Notes: generated from the sequence alone by a model not told the origin. Positions 1 to 6,006 are shown, counted from the first letter of the stretch. The stretch is DNA of 6,047 bases from Candidatus Gerdarchaeota archaeon (GCA_016840945.1 JAEORJ010000220.1:1-6047), one strand, 5' to 3'. Numbers and translations: made by a program.

Positions 1-2
1 CA

Positions 3-878
3 GCAATTGTAGGTATACCTGTGGGATTAGTTGTTTGGGGAAATATTTATTCAAATTATAGTGATGGAGTAATAGTAATAAGAAGTAATAATGATTTTAC
101 TTTAAGATATAATTTTCCTGGGGAAGGAACTTTTGAAAATCCTTTCCGAATTGAAAATCTAGTGATTAGTAGTTCTAAAGAATTTGGTATTTTTATTACT
201 GATGTATCAAAAAATTTCATTATAATTAATTGCACAATTACAGGTGTTAGTCAAGGGATTTATCTTGAGGATATCGTTTCCAGTTATACTCAAATTGAGA
301 ATAACACTATTTTTCTTGATGGAGTTACTTCAAGTTATGGCATACATTCTAACTATAATATTGATAATATTTCTATTATTAACAATAAAATACAAGGAAA
401 TAACAATAGACAAAGCTCATATGGAATTTATTTAATCCATTCTAATAACCAAATTATAAATAAAAATAATATAAGTTCATTTAACCGTGGCATTTTTTGT
501 AATAATCTGGAAAATATAAACATAACCCAAAATAATATCTTTTCTAATACGATAGGAATCGCAATAAGCCATTCAACATCTCTTTTAGTTCTCTATAATA
601 ATTTAATGTTTAATTTACAATATGGCATTTTATCAGATTATAATACTGGTGTTTTTCATCACAATAATTTCTTTAATAATTTACTAATTCCTGAAAGTGG
701 TCAATCAAGTCAAGCACATGACAGAAATGGCTATTCAAGATGGTATGATATTTCCACTAAACATGGGAATTATTGGTCTGATTTAATTTGGACTGAAGAA
801 GCAGTTTATCCCTTAGATGGTGAGTACTATGAAGAAGATACAATATATGATCTTTTTCCATTAAAATATCCAGTATAA
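3..878 (+). CDS. Membrane-anchored right-handed beta-helix (NosD-like) protein, 5' partial
   Basis: The reading frame is open to the left edge. The visible start reads AIVGIPVGLVVWGNIYSN, a hydrophobic stretch that looks like an N-terminal signal or anchor helix, so the GTG at 21 is probably an internal valine and the true start lies before the window. Numbering from that GTG, residues 34-50 carry the GEGTFENPFRIENLVIS entry motif of NosD/CASH-type beta-helix domains. Residues 65-220 hold short degenerate repeats of the form NN-x-I plus G-I-x-L, as expected for coils of a parallel beta-helix. Residues 248-285 carry the C-terminal signature HGNYWSDL, YPLDG and DLFPLKYPV that is frequent in archaeal surface proteins. 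Several N-x-S/T sequons (near 70, 94, 116, 150 and 167) fit an extracellular, possibly glycosylated domain. The family binds or processes carbohydrate in some members, but no catalytic residues can be identified here and the ligand is unknown. Confidence 0.8.
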   Translation, partial: AIVGIPVGLVVWGNIYSNYSDGVIVIRSNNDFTLRYNFPGEGTFENPFRIENLVISSSKEFGIFITDVSKNFIIINCTITGVSQGIYLEDIVSSYTQIENNTIFLDGVTSSYGIHSNYNIDNISIINNKIQGNNNRQSSYGIYLIHSNNQIINKNNISSFNRGIFCNNLENINITQNNIFSNTIGIAISHSTSLLVLYNNLMFNLQYGILSDYNTGVFHHNNFFNNLLIPESGQSSQAHDRNGYSRWYDISTKHGNYWSDLIWTEEAVYPLDGEYYEEDTIYDLFPLKYPV

Positions 879-880
879 TA

Positions 881-896
881 TCTCTTCTTTTCTTTC
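881..896 (+). terminator. Pyrimidine-rich tract after the beta-helix gene
   Basis: The stretch TCTCTTCTTTTCTTTC is entirely pyrimidine and begins two bases after the TAA of the beta-helix gene. Archaeal transcription often ends at such T-rich tracts without a hairpin. It fills almost the whole 18-base gap to the convergent membrane-protein gene. No comparable T-run is seen downstream of that gene on the minus strand, so its transcript probably runs into the antisense of the beta-helix gene. The call rests on composition only. Confidence 0.35.
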
Positions 897-3254
897 CTAT
901 GCAATATTAGCAATAATAAGAAATATGCAAATAACTACTGTGATTGTACTTAATGAATTAACCACATAACCTATTATACCATATGCTGATTGTGAAGATG
1001 AAATACCAAAAACAATGCCTGCATATAATAAAATTAAGATAATGAATAGTAGGAAGAAGGTTTTTACCCAACTAGTCAAAATAAAGATGTAACAAACCAT
1101 TGCTATTATTGCTATTACAAATGATAAAATACCAAAGAGTTTTCTTTTTGGTATTCTTATTAATTGTTTATTCTCCAAGTCCTTTGTGCTATTTTCTATC
1201 TTTAGTGCTTCTAATTCTTCATCGAATTTTAATCCACAATTAGAACAATATTTAGAATCTGATTCATTGAGAAAATCGCATTTTTTACAAATTAATTTAT
1301 CATTCCTATTCCAAGGAATAATACTCAAGCCATCAGCTGACAAAGAACCAAGAGAAGGATTTCTTTTAGATTTATTATAAACTATCGTTTGTATTTGTTC
1401 TAATGGGATATTTATTCTTGAAGATAGTCCTTGTAAATCAGTAATATTCATTTTAGTGATACCAGTAATGATCTTGGTTTGTTTAGTATTCTGGGTATTT
1501 AATCTGGATATTTCACCAAAGAACCACCAAACAAACAAAGCTATCAATAAAGAAAGATGTGTCATCATCAAACTATATCTATTATCGAAGATCATTAATG
1601 CAAAAACATAGAACCACATCCAAAGGAAAATTAAAAGGAAGAAGATAGTATTGATAATTCTACCAACTTTTAATGTTTGTTTCATACCATCACGTTTTCT
1701 AGTAAAACCAGACCATTCAAGAAAAGTTGTTTTCTCATTAAACATTGAACCTTGTATAAAAATATAAGGTGTGAAATAGAATAGGCTCAAGAAAGAACCA
1801 TATTCAAGACCTCTTGTAATATATCTTGGATGAACATAAGTTCCATATGTATATGAACTTCCTAATATTTGGGTTGTGATATAAACAGTAGCTATTATTG
1901 GGATAATGTATAATCCACAGTTAATAAGAATTAATTTCCTTAATTGGTTCTTATCACTCACAGGTAAACCAAAACCTGAAATCAATAAGGTAATAGCTCC
2001 TATAGGTGCGAAAATATAAAACCCAGAGCTAGGCTCAATATTGCTTAATTGATAAGTCGCCCCAGAATATGGATTATATTCCCAGCTATAGAAATAATTA
2101 TCTCCAGATAATTCTGCTGGAGTAATCGTTCTTACTTCTAAAATTGGCACCATTACAATTAATAATGTAAAAACACCAACAGAAATAATAGTTAATCCTA
2201 TTGAAATCCAAAAACCTATTTCGTTCTTTGGTTCCATCAAATCTTCTACTCTTGATGAAACATCCTCTTCTTTTTCTGAAGTGAAAAGCAATTTTGGATC
2301 TTTTACAAGTATATTCAATCCATCAACGGAAAGGTTACCAAAAATTTCTCCCGAAGCTATTTTTTCCTTAATTATCGTCTGAACATTGATTTCTTTTAAT
2401 TTAAGATTATAAGCAATTGCTGGAATGGAAAATTCTCCTTGTGAAACCAGTTGCATGATTTTCTTTTTAGGACTTCGACTAATATAAACTGGAAACAAAG
2501 CAAAGATGAACAAACCTAAATATGGTCCAACACAAGACCACATTACCATAAACATTGTATTATTATCAAACGCTGCAGCTATCCATAAAATTGGAACTGA
2601 TGCTACTGGTAAATAAAATAAGATGAATAAAATAGTTAAAGCTATTCTGACTTGTTTACTGATAAATTTATTACTTTGGTTGTTTTTTAAATCAAATCCT
2701 GTCCAACCTCGGAAATTATTGCCATCTATTAATAATAAAGTCTGGATAATTAAATTCAAATATAGAGGATAAAATCCCAAAGGTTGAGCTATTTCTCGCC
2801 AATAATAGCTATGATTGGAATAGCTCTCTTGACCTAAATAATATTGTACAATCCCCGTTATCATCGGAACTAAATATAACACCCAATTTGTAAAGATTAG
2901 CCTTTTTGTTTGTTTTTGATCTTTAATTAATAATCCAGTTCCTGAAATTATAAACAAAATTAATGTTGGCGGCATAATTATATAATAGCCAATTGAAGGA
3001 AATATTCTTCCATAAATATAAGTAGAATAATTATAATATCTAATATCATAAAAGAAATTATCATAAATTGTATTAACCTCTGGATTAATTGAACTGAATG
3101 GATATTCTGGAATCATAATAATAAGAAGTGTTAATAGACCAGAAGCAATTATCGCAAGAATTATAGAGATAACTAATCCATCAGAAGTTTGGCTCCCACT
3201 AGAATCAATACTATTTGCTGTTCGCAAATCTCGTTTGGTATTTTCCAAATTCAT
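897..3254 (-). CDS. Polytopic membrane protein: duplicated six-helix/winged-helix module plus zinc ribbon
   Basis: This 785-residue protein belongs to no family I can name. After a polar N-terminus of about 25 residues come two similar modules, residues 26-318 and 346-648. Each has about six hydrophobic helices (first copy near 27-48, 88-110, 120-140, 160-176, 203-225 and 233-257; second copy near 348-370, 411-430, 438-460, 486-502, 533-556 and 560-580). Each then has a soluble segment ending in G-x-LS-x-DGL (306-313 and 636-643) that resembles a winged-helix or PCI-type wing. A zinc ribbon follows, with C656, C659, C670 and C673 in a CKKC and CSNC arrangement, then a charged linker and three helices (706-727, 732-751, 757-783). 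Six helices per module would put the N-terminus, both winged-helix segments and the zinc ribbon in the cytoplasm, and the Tyr/Asn-rich loops after the first helix of each module outside. The ATG at 3254 is preceded by a weak GGGG element about 7 bases away and a TATA-like box. A membrane-tethered regulator or scaffold is possible, but the function is unknown. Confidence 0.88.
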   Translation of the reverse strand: MNLENTKRDLRTANSIDSSGSQTSDGLVISIILAIIASGLLTLLIIMIPEYPFSSINPEVNTIYDNFFYDIRYYNYSTYIYGRIFPSIGYYIIMPPTLILFIISGTGLLIKDQKQTKRLIFTNWVLYLVPMITGIVQYYLGQESYSNHSYYWREIAQPLGFYPLYLNLIIQTLLLIDGNNFRGWTGFDLKNNQSNKFISKQVRIALTILFILFYLPVASVPILWIAAAFDNNTMFMVMWSCVGPYLGLFIFALFPVYISRSPKKKIMQLVSQGEFSIPAIAYNLKLKEINVQTIIKEKIASGEIFGNLSVDGLNILVKDPKLLFTSEKEEDVSSRVEDLMEPKNEIGFWISIGLTIISVGVFTLLIVMVPILEVRTITPAELSGDNYFYSWEYNPYSGATYQLSNIEPSSGFYIFAPIGAITLLISGFGLPVSDKNQLRKLILINCGLYIIPIIATVYITTQILGSSYTYGTYVHPRYITRGLEYGSFLSLFYFTPYIFIQGSMFNEKTTFLEWSGFTRKRDGMKQTLKVGRIINTIFFLLIFLWMWFYVFALMIFDNRYSLMMTHLSLLIALFVWWFFGEISRLNTQNTKQTKIITGITKMNITDLQGLSSRINIPLEQIQTIVYNKSKRNPSLGSLSADGLSIIPWNRNDKLICKKCDFLNESDSKYCSNCGLKFDEELEALKIENSTKDLENKQLIRIPKRKLFGILSFVIAIIAMVCYIFILTSWVKTFFLLFIILILLYAGIVFGISSSQSAYGIIGYVVNSLSTITVVICIFLIIANIA
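1236..1289 (-). other. Zinc-ribbon motif in the membrane protein (residues 656-673)
   Basis: Two CxxC knuckles, CKKC and CSNC, are separated by ten residues, giving C-x2-C-x10-C-x2-C. This is the usual spacing of the short zinc-ribbon domains attached to many archaeal and bacterial membrane proteins. All four ligands are intact. It lies between the second winged-helix-like segment and the last three membrane helices, so it is probably cytoplasmic. Confidence 0.85.
1311..2219 (-). repeat. Internal protein duplication, copy B (residues 346-648)
   Basis: This is the second copy of the six-helix plus winged-helix-like module. It differs from copy A mainly in the two external loops. Its soluble segment (about 592-648) departs more from a helix-turn-helix pattern than that of copy A (about 262-318), which has clear SIPAIAYNLKL and NVQTIIKEKIASGEI helices. 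The zinc ribbon follows this copy only. Confidence 0.78.
2301..3179 (-). repeat. Internal protein duplication, copy A (residues 26-318)
   Basis: This is the first of two homologous modules in the membrane protein. Landmarks shared with copy B are a first helix with ISIILAII and LLIIMIP (copy B: ISIGLTII and LLIVMVP), GYYII at 89 (GFYIF at 411), LFIISGTGLLIKDQKQTKRLI (LLISGFGLPVSDKNQLRKLI), RGWTGF at 182 (LEWSGF at 512), and the terminal GNLSVDGLNI (GSLSADGLSI). The offset is 321-322 residues at the start and 330 at the end, so only small insertions separate the copies. The duplication is visible in protein and not obvious in DNA, which suggests it is old. Confidence 0.8.
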
Positions 3255-3286
3255 TTCTCTACCCCATATTTATTATTGGGATACTA

Positions 3287-3300
3287 GCTTATAAAATATT
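3287..3300 (-). promoter_or_regulatory. TATA-like box for the membrane-protein gene
   Basis: On the minus strand the sequence reads AATATTTTATAAGC, with an ATTTTATAAG core like archaeal TATA boxes. Its centre is about 40 bases before the ATG at 3254. A start about 25 bases downstream would give a leader of roughly 15 bases. No better AT-box lies closer in this gap. The call is by sequence pattern in an AT-rich background. Confidence 0.45.
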
Positions 3301-3373
3301 TACTAATAGTAGATTAATACTTTTTTGTGATTAAAGAACTAAAAATTTAACATAAACTATATTTACTAGTCAT

Positions 3374-3386
3374 TATTTATAAAAAG
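3374..3386 (+). promoter_or_regulatory. TATA-like box for the acyltransferase gene
   Basis: The sequence TATTTATAAAAAG matches the archaeal TATA-box consensus well. Transcription beginning about 25 bases downstream, near 3405, would leave a leader of roughly 26 to 35 bases before the candidate starts at 3431 or 3440. A second, weaker candidate (CTATATTTAC near 3357) lies upstream. This box and the one for the membrane protein form a divergent promoter pair within 176 bases. Confidence 0.5.
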
Positions 3387-3430
3387 CAATATTTGTTTGT
3401 AATATTATCAGCTAAAAAACGGAAATTTAA

Positions 3431-4246
3431 GTGACAAAAATGAAAGATTTCGGGCAATATAAAGTACTAAAGTTCAATAAAAGACGACAAATGATTGCTG
3501 AGCTATTAGACCAAAGTTCTCGTTATAAACACATTATTGGTATTATGGAAATGGATGTTACAAAAACTACCAATATTATATCAAAACAACTTGAAAAAAC
3601 AGGTGAAAGATTATCCTTTACTTCTTGGTGTATGAAATGTATTGCCCAAGCAGTATCTGAATTCCCTGAACTGATTACTTTTAGAAAGGGAAGAACAAAA
3701 ATGATTCAGTTTCAAGATGTCGATATAAAATGTATCGTCGAGAAAGTTATTGATGGAGTTAAGCACCCTATTGCTTATATAATTCGTTCTGCCCAAAATA
3801 AAAGCTTTAGAGAAATACATGACGAAATCCGATCTGCTCAAGCACATGATGATGACCAAAGAGGAAAAGAAGAAAAAATAAAGCAGAATCAATTGACTAT
3901 TATGAAATTTCCTAAATTTATCCGTCGATTAGTCTGGCATTTTGTTATGACGAATCCTAAAAATATTAAGAAACATATCGGTACATGTGGAGTCACCTCT
4001 ATGGGAATGTTTGGTAAAGGACTGATTGGTTGGGCTATTCCAAAAACAGCTCATGCAACAACATTCGCTTTAGGTGCGATAATTAAGAAACCAGTTTATG
4101 TAGAAGACGAACTTGTTCCTAGAGAAATAATGCATTTAACAGCAGAATTTGATCATGATATTGTAGATGGTGGTCCAGCAGTTCGATTTTGTGCTCGTTT
4201 AAAGGAACTTATGGATGAAGCATTTGGTTTAGAAGATTATATGTAA
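3431..4246 (+). CDS. Stand-alone 2-oxoacid dehydrogenase (E2)-type acyltransferase
   Basis: The whole 271-residue protein corresponds to the catalytic domain of E2 acyltransferases (CAT fold, 2-oxoacid_dh family), which move acyl groups between a dihydrolipoyl arm and CoA. The catalytic motif HxxxDG is intact as HDIVDGG, with H242 and D246 near the C-terminus. Upstream, GTCGVTSMGMFGKG (184-197) matches the E2 GTFTISNLGMFG segment, with S190 at the likely oxyanion-stabilising serine. Other family marks are FRKGR (84-88), YIIRSAQNKSFREIH (116-130) and ALGAIIKKPVYVEDELV (213-229). The N-terminal lipoyl and E3-binding domains of true E2 subunits are absent, and the protein starts directly at MKDFGQYKVLKFNKRRQ. 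GTG 3431 has a weak GGA 7 bases upstream; ATG 3440 (residue 4) has GTGA, partly complementary to an archaeal anti-SD, 5 bases upstream and may be the real start. No E1, E3 or lipoate gene is nearby, so a classical dehydrogenase role is doubtful. The acyl substrate is unknown. Confidence 0.9.
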   Translation: MTKMKDFGQYKVLKFNKRRQMIAELLDQSSRYKHIIGIMEMDVTKTTNIISKQLEKTGERLSFTSWCMKCIAQAVSEFPELITFRKGRTKMIQFQDVDIKCIVEKVIDGVKHPIAYIIRSAQNKSFREIHDEIRSAQAHDDDQRGKEEKIKQNQLTIMKFPKFIRRLVWHFVMTNPKNIKKHIGTCGVTSMGMFGKGLIGWAIPKTAHATTFALGAIIKKPVYVEDELVPREIMHLTAEFDHDIVDGGPAVRFCARLKELMDEAFGLEDYM

Positions 4247-4279
4247 AAGGTAGGTTTTTTCCTACTTTATCATTTTTTT
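4247..4279 (+). terminator. Hairpin plus T-run after the acyltransferase gene
   Basis: Directly after the TAA, AAGGTAGG (4247-4254) pairs with CCTACTTT (4261-4268) to form an 8-bp stem with one G-U pair, closed by a loop of six T. A run of seven T follows at 4273-4279. The arrangement resembles an intrinsic terminator, and the T-rich tracts alone would suit archaeal RNA polymerase. It starts at the first base after the stop codon. Confidence 0.65.
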
Positions 4280-4330
4280 ATAATTCTTTGATACTCATTC
4301 GAGATTGGTATATTTAATTGCAAGTAATTC

Positions 4331-4361
4331 AAAAAAAGATAAAGATAAAAATAAAAAAAAA
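4331..4361 (-). terminator. T-rich terminator tract of the small ORF
   Basis: Read on the minus strand, this is a nearly pure T tract (runs of nine, five and seven T broken by A and C) that begins about 12 bases after the TAG of the 43-codon ORF. Clusters of T-runs are the main archaeal termination signal. Together with the hairpin at 4247-4279 on the other strand it would separate the two convergent transcripts. Confidence 0.55.
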
Positions 4362-4373
4362 TAACTTTAAGAA

Positions 4374-4505
4374 CTATGTTTTATTTTGTTCAACTTCAGT
4401 AGTTGTCACTCGTAATTTTAATTGCCCATTAAGATAATAGGTTATATCTTCTCTAATGTTAATTCTTATTTCATTACTAATTGGGTTTTGTGATTCTGAT
4501 GCCAT
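4374..4505 (-). CDS. Small hypothetical protein, 43 residues
   Basis: An ATG at 4505 opens a 43-codon frame ending in TAG at 4374-4376. The product begins MASESQNPISNEIRIN and ends with TTTEVEQNKT; the centre, REDITYYLNGQLKLR, alternates polar and hydrophobic residues and could form a beta-hairpin. It has no cysteine, no membrane segment and no family I recognise. Support for it being real comes from its setting: it fills the middle of an otherwise gene-free interval of 361 bases, has a TATA-like box 41-49 bases upstream, a weak AGGGAT element shortly before the ATG, and a strong T-rich tract just after the stop. The codon use (AAT/AAC, ATT/ATA, GAA, AGA) resembles that of its neighbours. It lies downstream of the methyltransferase on the same strand, 102 bases away, but a hairpin at the methyltransferase end argues for a separate transcript. 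Confidence 0.6.
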   Translation of the reverse strand: MASESQNPISNEIRINIREDITYYLNGQLKLRVTTTEVEQNKT

Positions 4506-4517
4506 CTAAGATCCCTG

Positions 4518-4535
4518 ACTCATTTAATAATGAGT
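4518..4535. repeat. Inverted repeat between TATA box and start of the small ORF
   Basis: ACTCAT and ATGAGT form a perfect 6-bp inverted repeat around the 6-base spacer TTAATA. It lies where transcription from the upstream TATA-like box would be expected to begin, a usual place for an archaeal repressor operator. It could also form a small 5' hairpin in the transcript. A repeat of this size can arise by chance in AT-rich DNA. Confidence 0.35.
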
Positions 4536-4545
4536 ATATTTTTGG

Positions 4546-4554
4546 GAATATAAA
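4546..4554 (-). promoter_or_regulatory. TATA-like box for the small ORF
   Basis: On the minus strand this reads TTTATATTC, close to the archaeal TATA consensus, and sits 41-49 bases before the ATG at 4505. A start about 25 bases downstream would fall near 4525, within the inverted repeat. A second AT-box (AAAATATACTC, around 4532-4541) could instead give a shorter leader. Confidence 0.45.
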
Positions 4555-4581
4555 GACCACAAAATAGCAAAATAAATGCAC

Positions 4582-4616
4582 AAGAAATGATTGCTTAGCA
4601 AACTCAATCATTTCTT
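4582..4616 (-). terminator. Perfect 12-bp hairpin spanning the methyltransferase stop codon
   Basis: AAGAAATGATTG (4582-4593) and CAATCATTTCTT (4605-4616) are exact reverse complements around an 11-base loop. In the methyltransferase mRNA the stem includes the last two codons and the TGA (4608-4610). Downstream on the minus strand the sequence is T-rich but broken (TTTATTTTGCTATTTT, 4561-4576). The likely roles are termination or protection of the 3' end. It is the longest perfect inverted repeat I saw in the window. Confidence 0.55.
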
Positions 4617-5327
4617 AATACCAATCAATAGACCTCTGCTTTCAAAAATACCTTCAGAATATTTCCAAGCATTTAAGCCTGCTTCTTTCATATAACCAAG
4701 TAATAATTCATGAGGTAGCATGATCATTTCATGTCTATCAACAAAATGCAGAACAGATTTATCTCTTTCAGCGATAAGATAATGCATATCGAAAATGGAC
4801 CTATCACCATCTTGCTCAGAAATATTTGCTCTAGCGATTTTCAAATCTTTATTTTCATAAATAGTCATATGTGGAGAACCAGCTTTATACATATCTATTG
4901 TCAACCAAGGTTCAATTAGAACTATTCCACCATCTTTTAGATGATTTGAAAAACCTATTAGTGTTTTCTTTACCTTCTCTTTTTCAGTGATATACCCAAT
5001 AGCACTGAATAAACAAACTATGATATCATATTTTTTACCTAAATTTAATTTAGTCATATCACTTTGTATGAATTTTACAGAAGGTAATTTTTCTCTAGCA
5101 ACATCTAATACTCCTTGGTTTAAATCTACTCCAGTACAATTGTATTCATCCATCAAATACTGTATATGATTACCCGTTCCACAGCCAACATCTAATAACT
5201 CATTGCCTGAAGATTTCTTATGTTGTTTGATTAATTCCTTTAATTCATTAACTTCTTTTCTATATTCTTTCCAACAGTAAATTTTGTCATAATATTTTGC
5301 TAGGGATTTGTACATTTCATCTTTCAT
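4608..5327 (-). CDS. Class I SAM-dependent methyltransferase, DesVI/TylM1-like
   Basis: This 239-residue cytosolic protein has the full Rossmann-type methyltransferase core. Motif I is LLDVGCGTGNH (44-54, SAM binding). The acidic residue for the SAM ribose is D68 in CTGVDLNQ. VKFIQSDMT (84-92) contacts the adenine, and YDIIVCLFSAIGYI (100-113) follows. IEPW (138-141), FVDRHE (195-200) and the terminal SRGLLIGIKK match the branch that contains the sugar N,N-dimethyltransferases DesVI and TylM1 and related small-molecule methyltransferases. The N-terminal MYKSLAKYYDKIYCWKEY cap is also typical of that branch, and the length is normal. The substrate cannot be read from sequence, and no nucleotide-sugar genes are nearby. 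The ATG at 5327 is preceded by GATGAT 5 bases upstream; Met5 is a poorer alternative. It follows the 200-residue gene by 29 bases on the same strand, probably in one transcript. Confidence 0.9.
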   Translation of the reverse strand: MKDEMYKSLAKYYDKIYCWKEYRKEVNELKELIKQHKKSSGNELLDVGCGTGNHIQYLMDEYNCTGVDLNQGVLDVAREKLPSVKFIQSDMTKLNLGKKYDIIVCLFSAIGYITEKEKVKKTLIGFSNHLKDGGIVLIEPWLTIDMYKAGSPHMTIYENKDLKIARANISEQDGDRSIFDMHYLIAERDKSVLHFVDRHEMIMLPHELLLGYMKEAGLNAWKYSEGIFESRGLLIGIKK

Positions 5328-5356
5328 ATGTAATCATCTTAGTAATTTCTATACTA

Positions 5357-5959
5357 TTAGAACACTAAAAGGTAATAAATAAATTCATCAATAAAATTTG
5401 CAAAAACCTCTAAAAATGAATTTTCCATTAGTAAAAATTTGGCAGTATCATAAGAGAATTTTTTGAGTATTATCTGCTCAAGTTGTTTATTGATAATTTT
5501 AATTAAATTATCTTTTCTAGAAAACTTCTGTTTCTTCTTCTTATAATTGTCTATATTGAAAGTGATTTCTTTTTTTATTTCTAAATTGAATTCATCTATT
5601 AGATGATTTAATTTCCCTTGCTTTACCAATTCAGTTAAGAAATATCGTAATTTTCTCTGAAAGAATTCTGAGAATTCACTATAATTATCTTGAATAATCA
5701 ATTTATGTTCTGATTTTTTGAATCCTTTTTCAATCACTTGTTTGATAAATCTCTCTTCAATAATTTCAAAGATTTCTTGTCTAAGTTGATTCCAGAAAGG
5801 TAATTGATTAAGGCTAAGGAATATTAATTGAAAATCTTCTTTAGAAATTGTGTCATTAGAAATTTGATTGCTAGACAGTTTTACTTTGCTTATTATTTGA
5901 AAATCAATATTTTTTTCACTGTCTTTTGTCAAACCTATATCTTTCAATCTAAACACCAT
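5357..5959 (-). CDS. Hypothetical lysine-rich alpha-helical protein, 200 residues
   Basis: I recognise no family. The protein is rich in Lys, Glu, Ile, Asn and Phe, has no cysteine, no signal peptide and no clear membrane helix, and looks almost entirely helical from residue 40 on. Amphipathic helices cover about 57-80, 96-130, 150-168 and 170-198, with a basic patch KKKKQKF at 140-146 and a hydrophobic C-terminus ending FIYYLLVF. The first 38 residues look more extended. The ATG at 5959 overlaps the stop of a 15-codon upstream frame as TAATG, and there is an in-frame TAA three codons upstream. No SD-like element precedes the ATG, so translation may be coupled or the start weak; TTG codons at residues 5 and 10 are other options. 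The gene lies 29 bases upstream of the methyltransferase on the same strand, so the two are probably co-transcribed, but no functional link is known. Confidence 0.7.
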   Translation of the reverse strand: MVFRLKDIGLTKDSEKNIDFQIISKVKLSSNQISNDTISKEDFQLIFLSLNQLPFWNQLRQEIFEIIEERFIKQVIEKGFKKSEHKLIIQDNYSEFSEFFQRKLRYFLTELVKQGKLNHLIDEFNLEIKKEITFNIDNYKKKKQKFSRKDNLIKIINKQLEQIILKKFSYDTAKFLLMENSFLEVFANFIDEFIYYLLVF

Positions 5960-6006
5960 TAATGTTTAAATATTAGGATTAGATTTTTCTTATTGAATTC
6001 TTTCAT
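5959..6006 (-). other. Possible 15-codon leader ORF overlapping the next start
   Basis: ATG at 6006 opens a frame of 15 codons (MKEFNKKNLILIFKH) whose TAA overlaps the ATG of the 200-residue gene as TAATG. A GAAGGAG element, the best SD-like sequence in the window, lies at 6023-6029, but its 16-base distance from this ATG is longer than usual. The frame closes at a TGA (6028-6030), so it is not the tail of a longer gene. It may be chance; nothing else is seen in the last 88 bases. Confidence 0.2.

Noticed and set aside
244..435. 63-codon open frame on the plus strand inside the beta-helix gene
   Set aside because: It is an out-of-frame overlap in a repetitive AT-rich region; its hydrophobic product is what a shifted reading of NN-I repeats gives.
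300..680. Recurrent AATAAT/ATAATA tracts that might suggest a DNA repeat array or CRISPR
   Set aside because: The recurrence follows from the Asn/Ile-rich beta-helix coils; there are no identical repeats with regular unique spacers.
1186..1380. 64-codon plus-strand frame opposite the zinc ribbon of the membrane protein
   Set aside because: It is antisense to a region with clear coding constraint (CxxC pairs and winged-helix end) and has no ribosome site or promoter.
3611..3892. 93-codon open frame on the minus strand
   Set aside because: It lies wholly inside the acyltransferase gene on the opposite strand, and its product has no recognisable pattern. The plus-strand frame carries a complete conserved family.
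4247..4607. Structured RNA or tRNA gene in the longest gap
   Set aside because: No cloverleaf, CCA end or T-loop sequence was found. The hairpins present are explained as gene ends and a promoter-proximal repeat, and the middle is occupied by the small ORF.
4731..5169. Two plus-strand frames of 60 and 62 codons opposite the methyltransferase
   Set aside because: Both are antisense to conserved methyltransferase motifs and show no family pattern.
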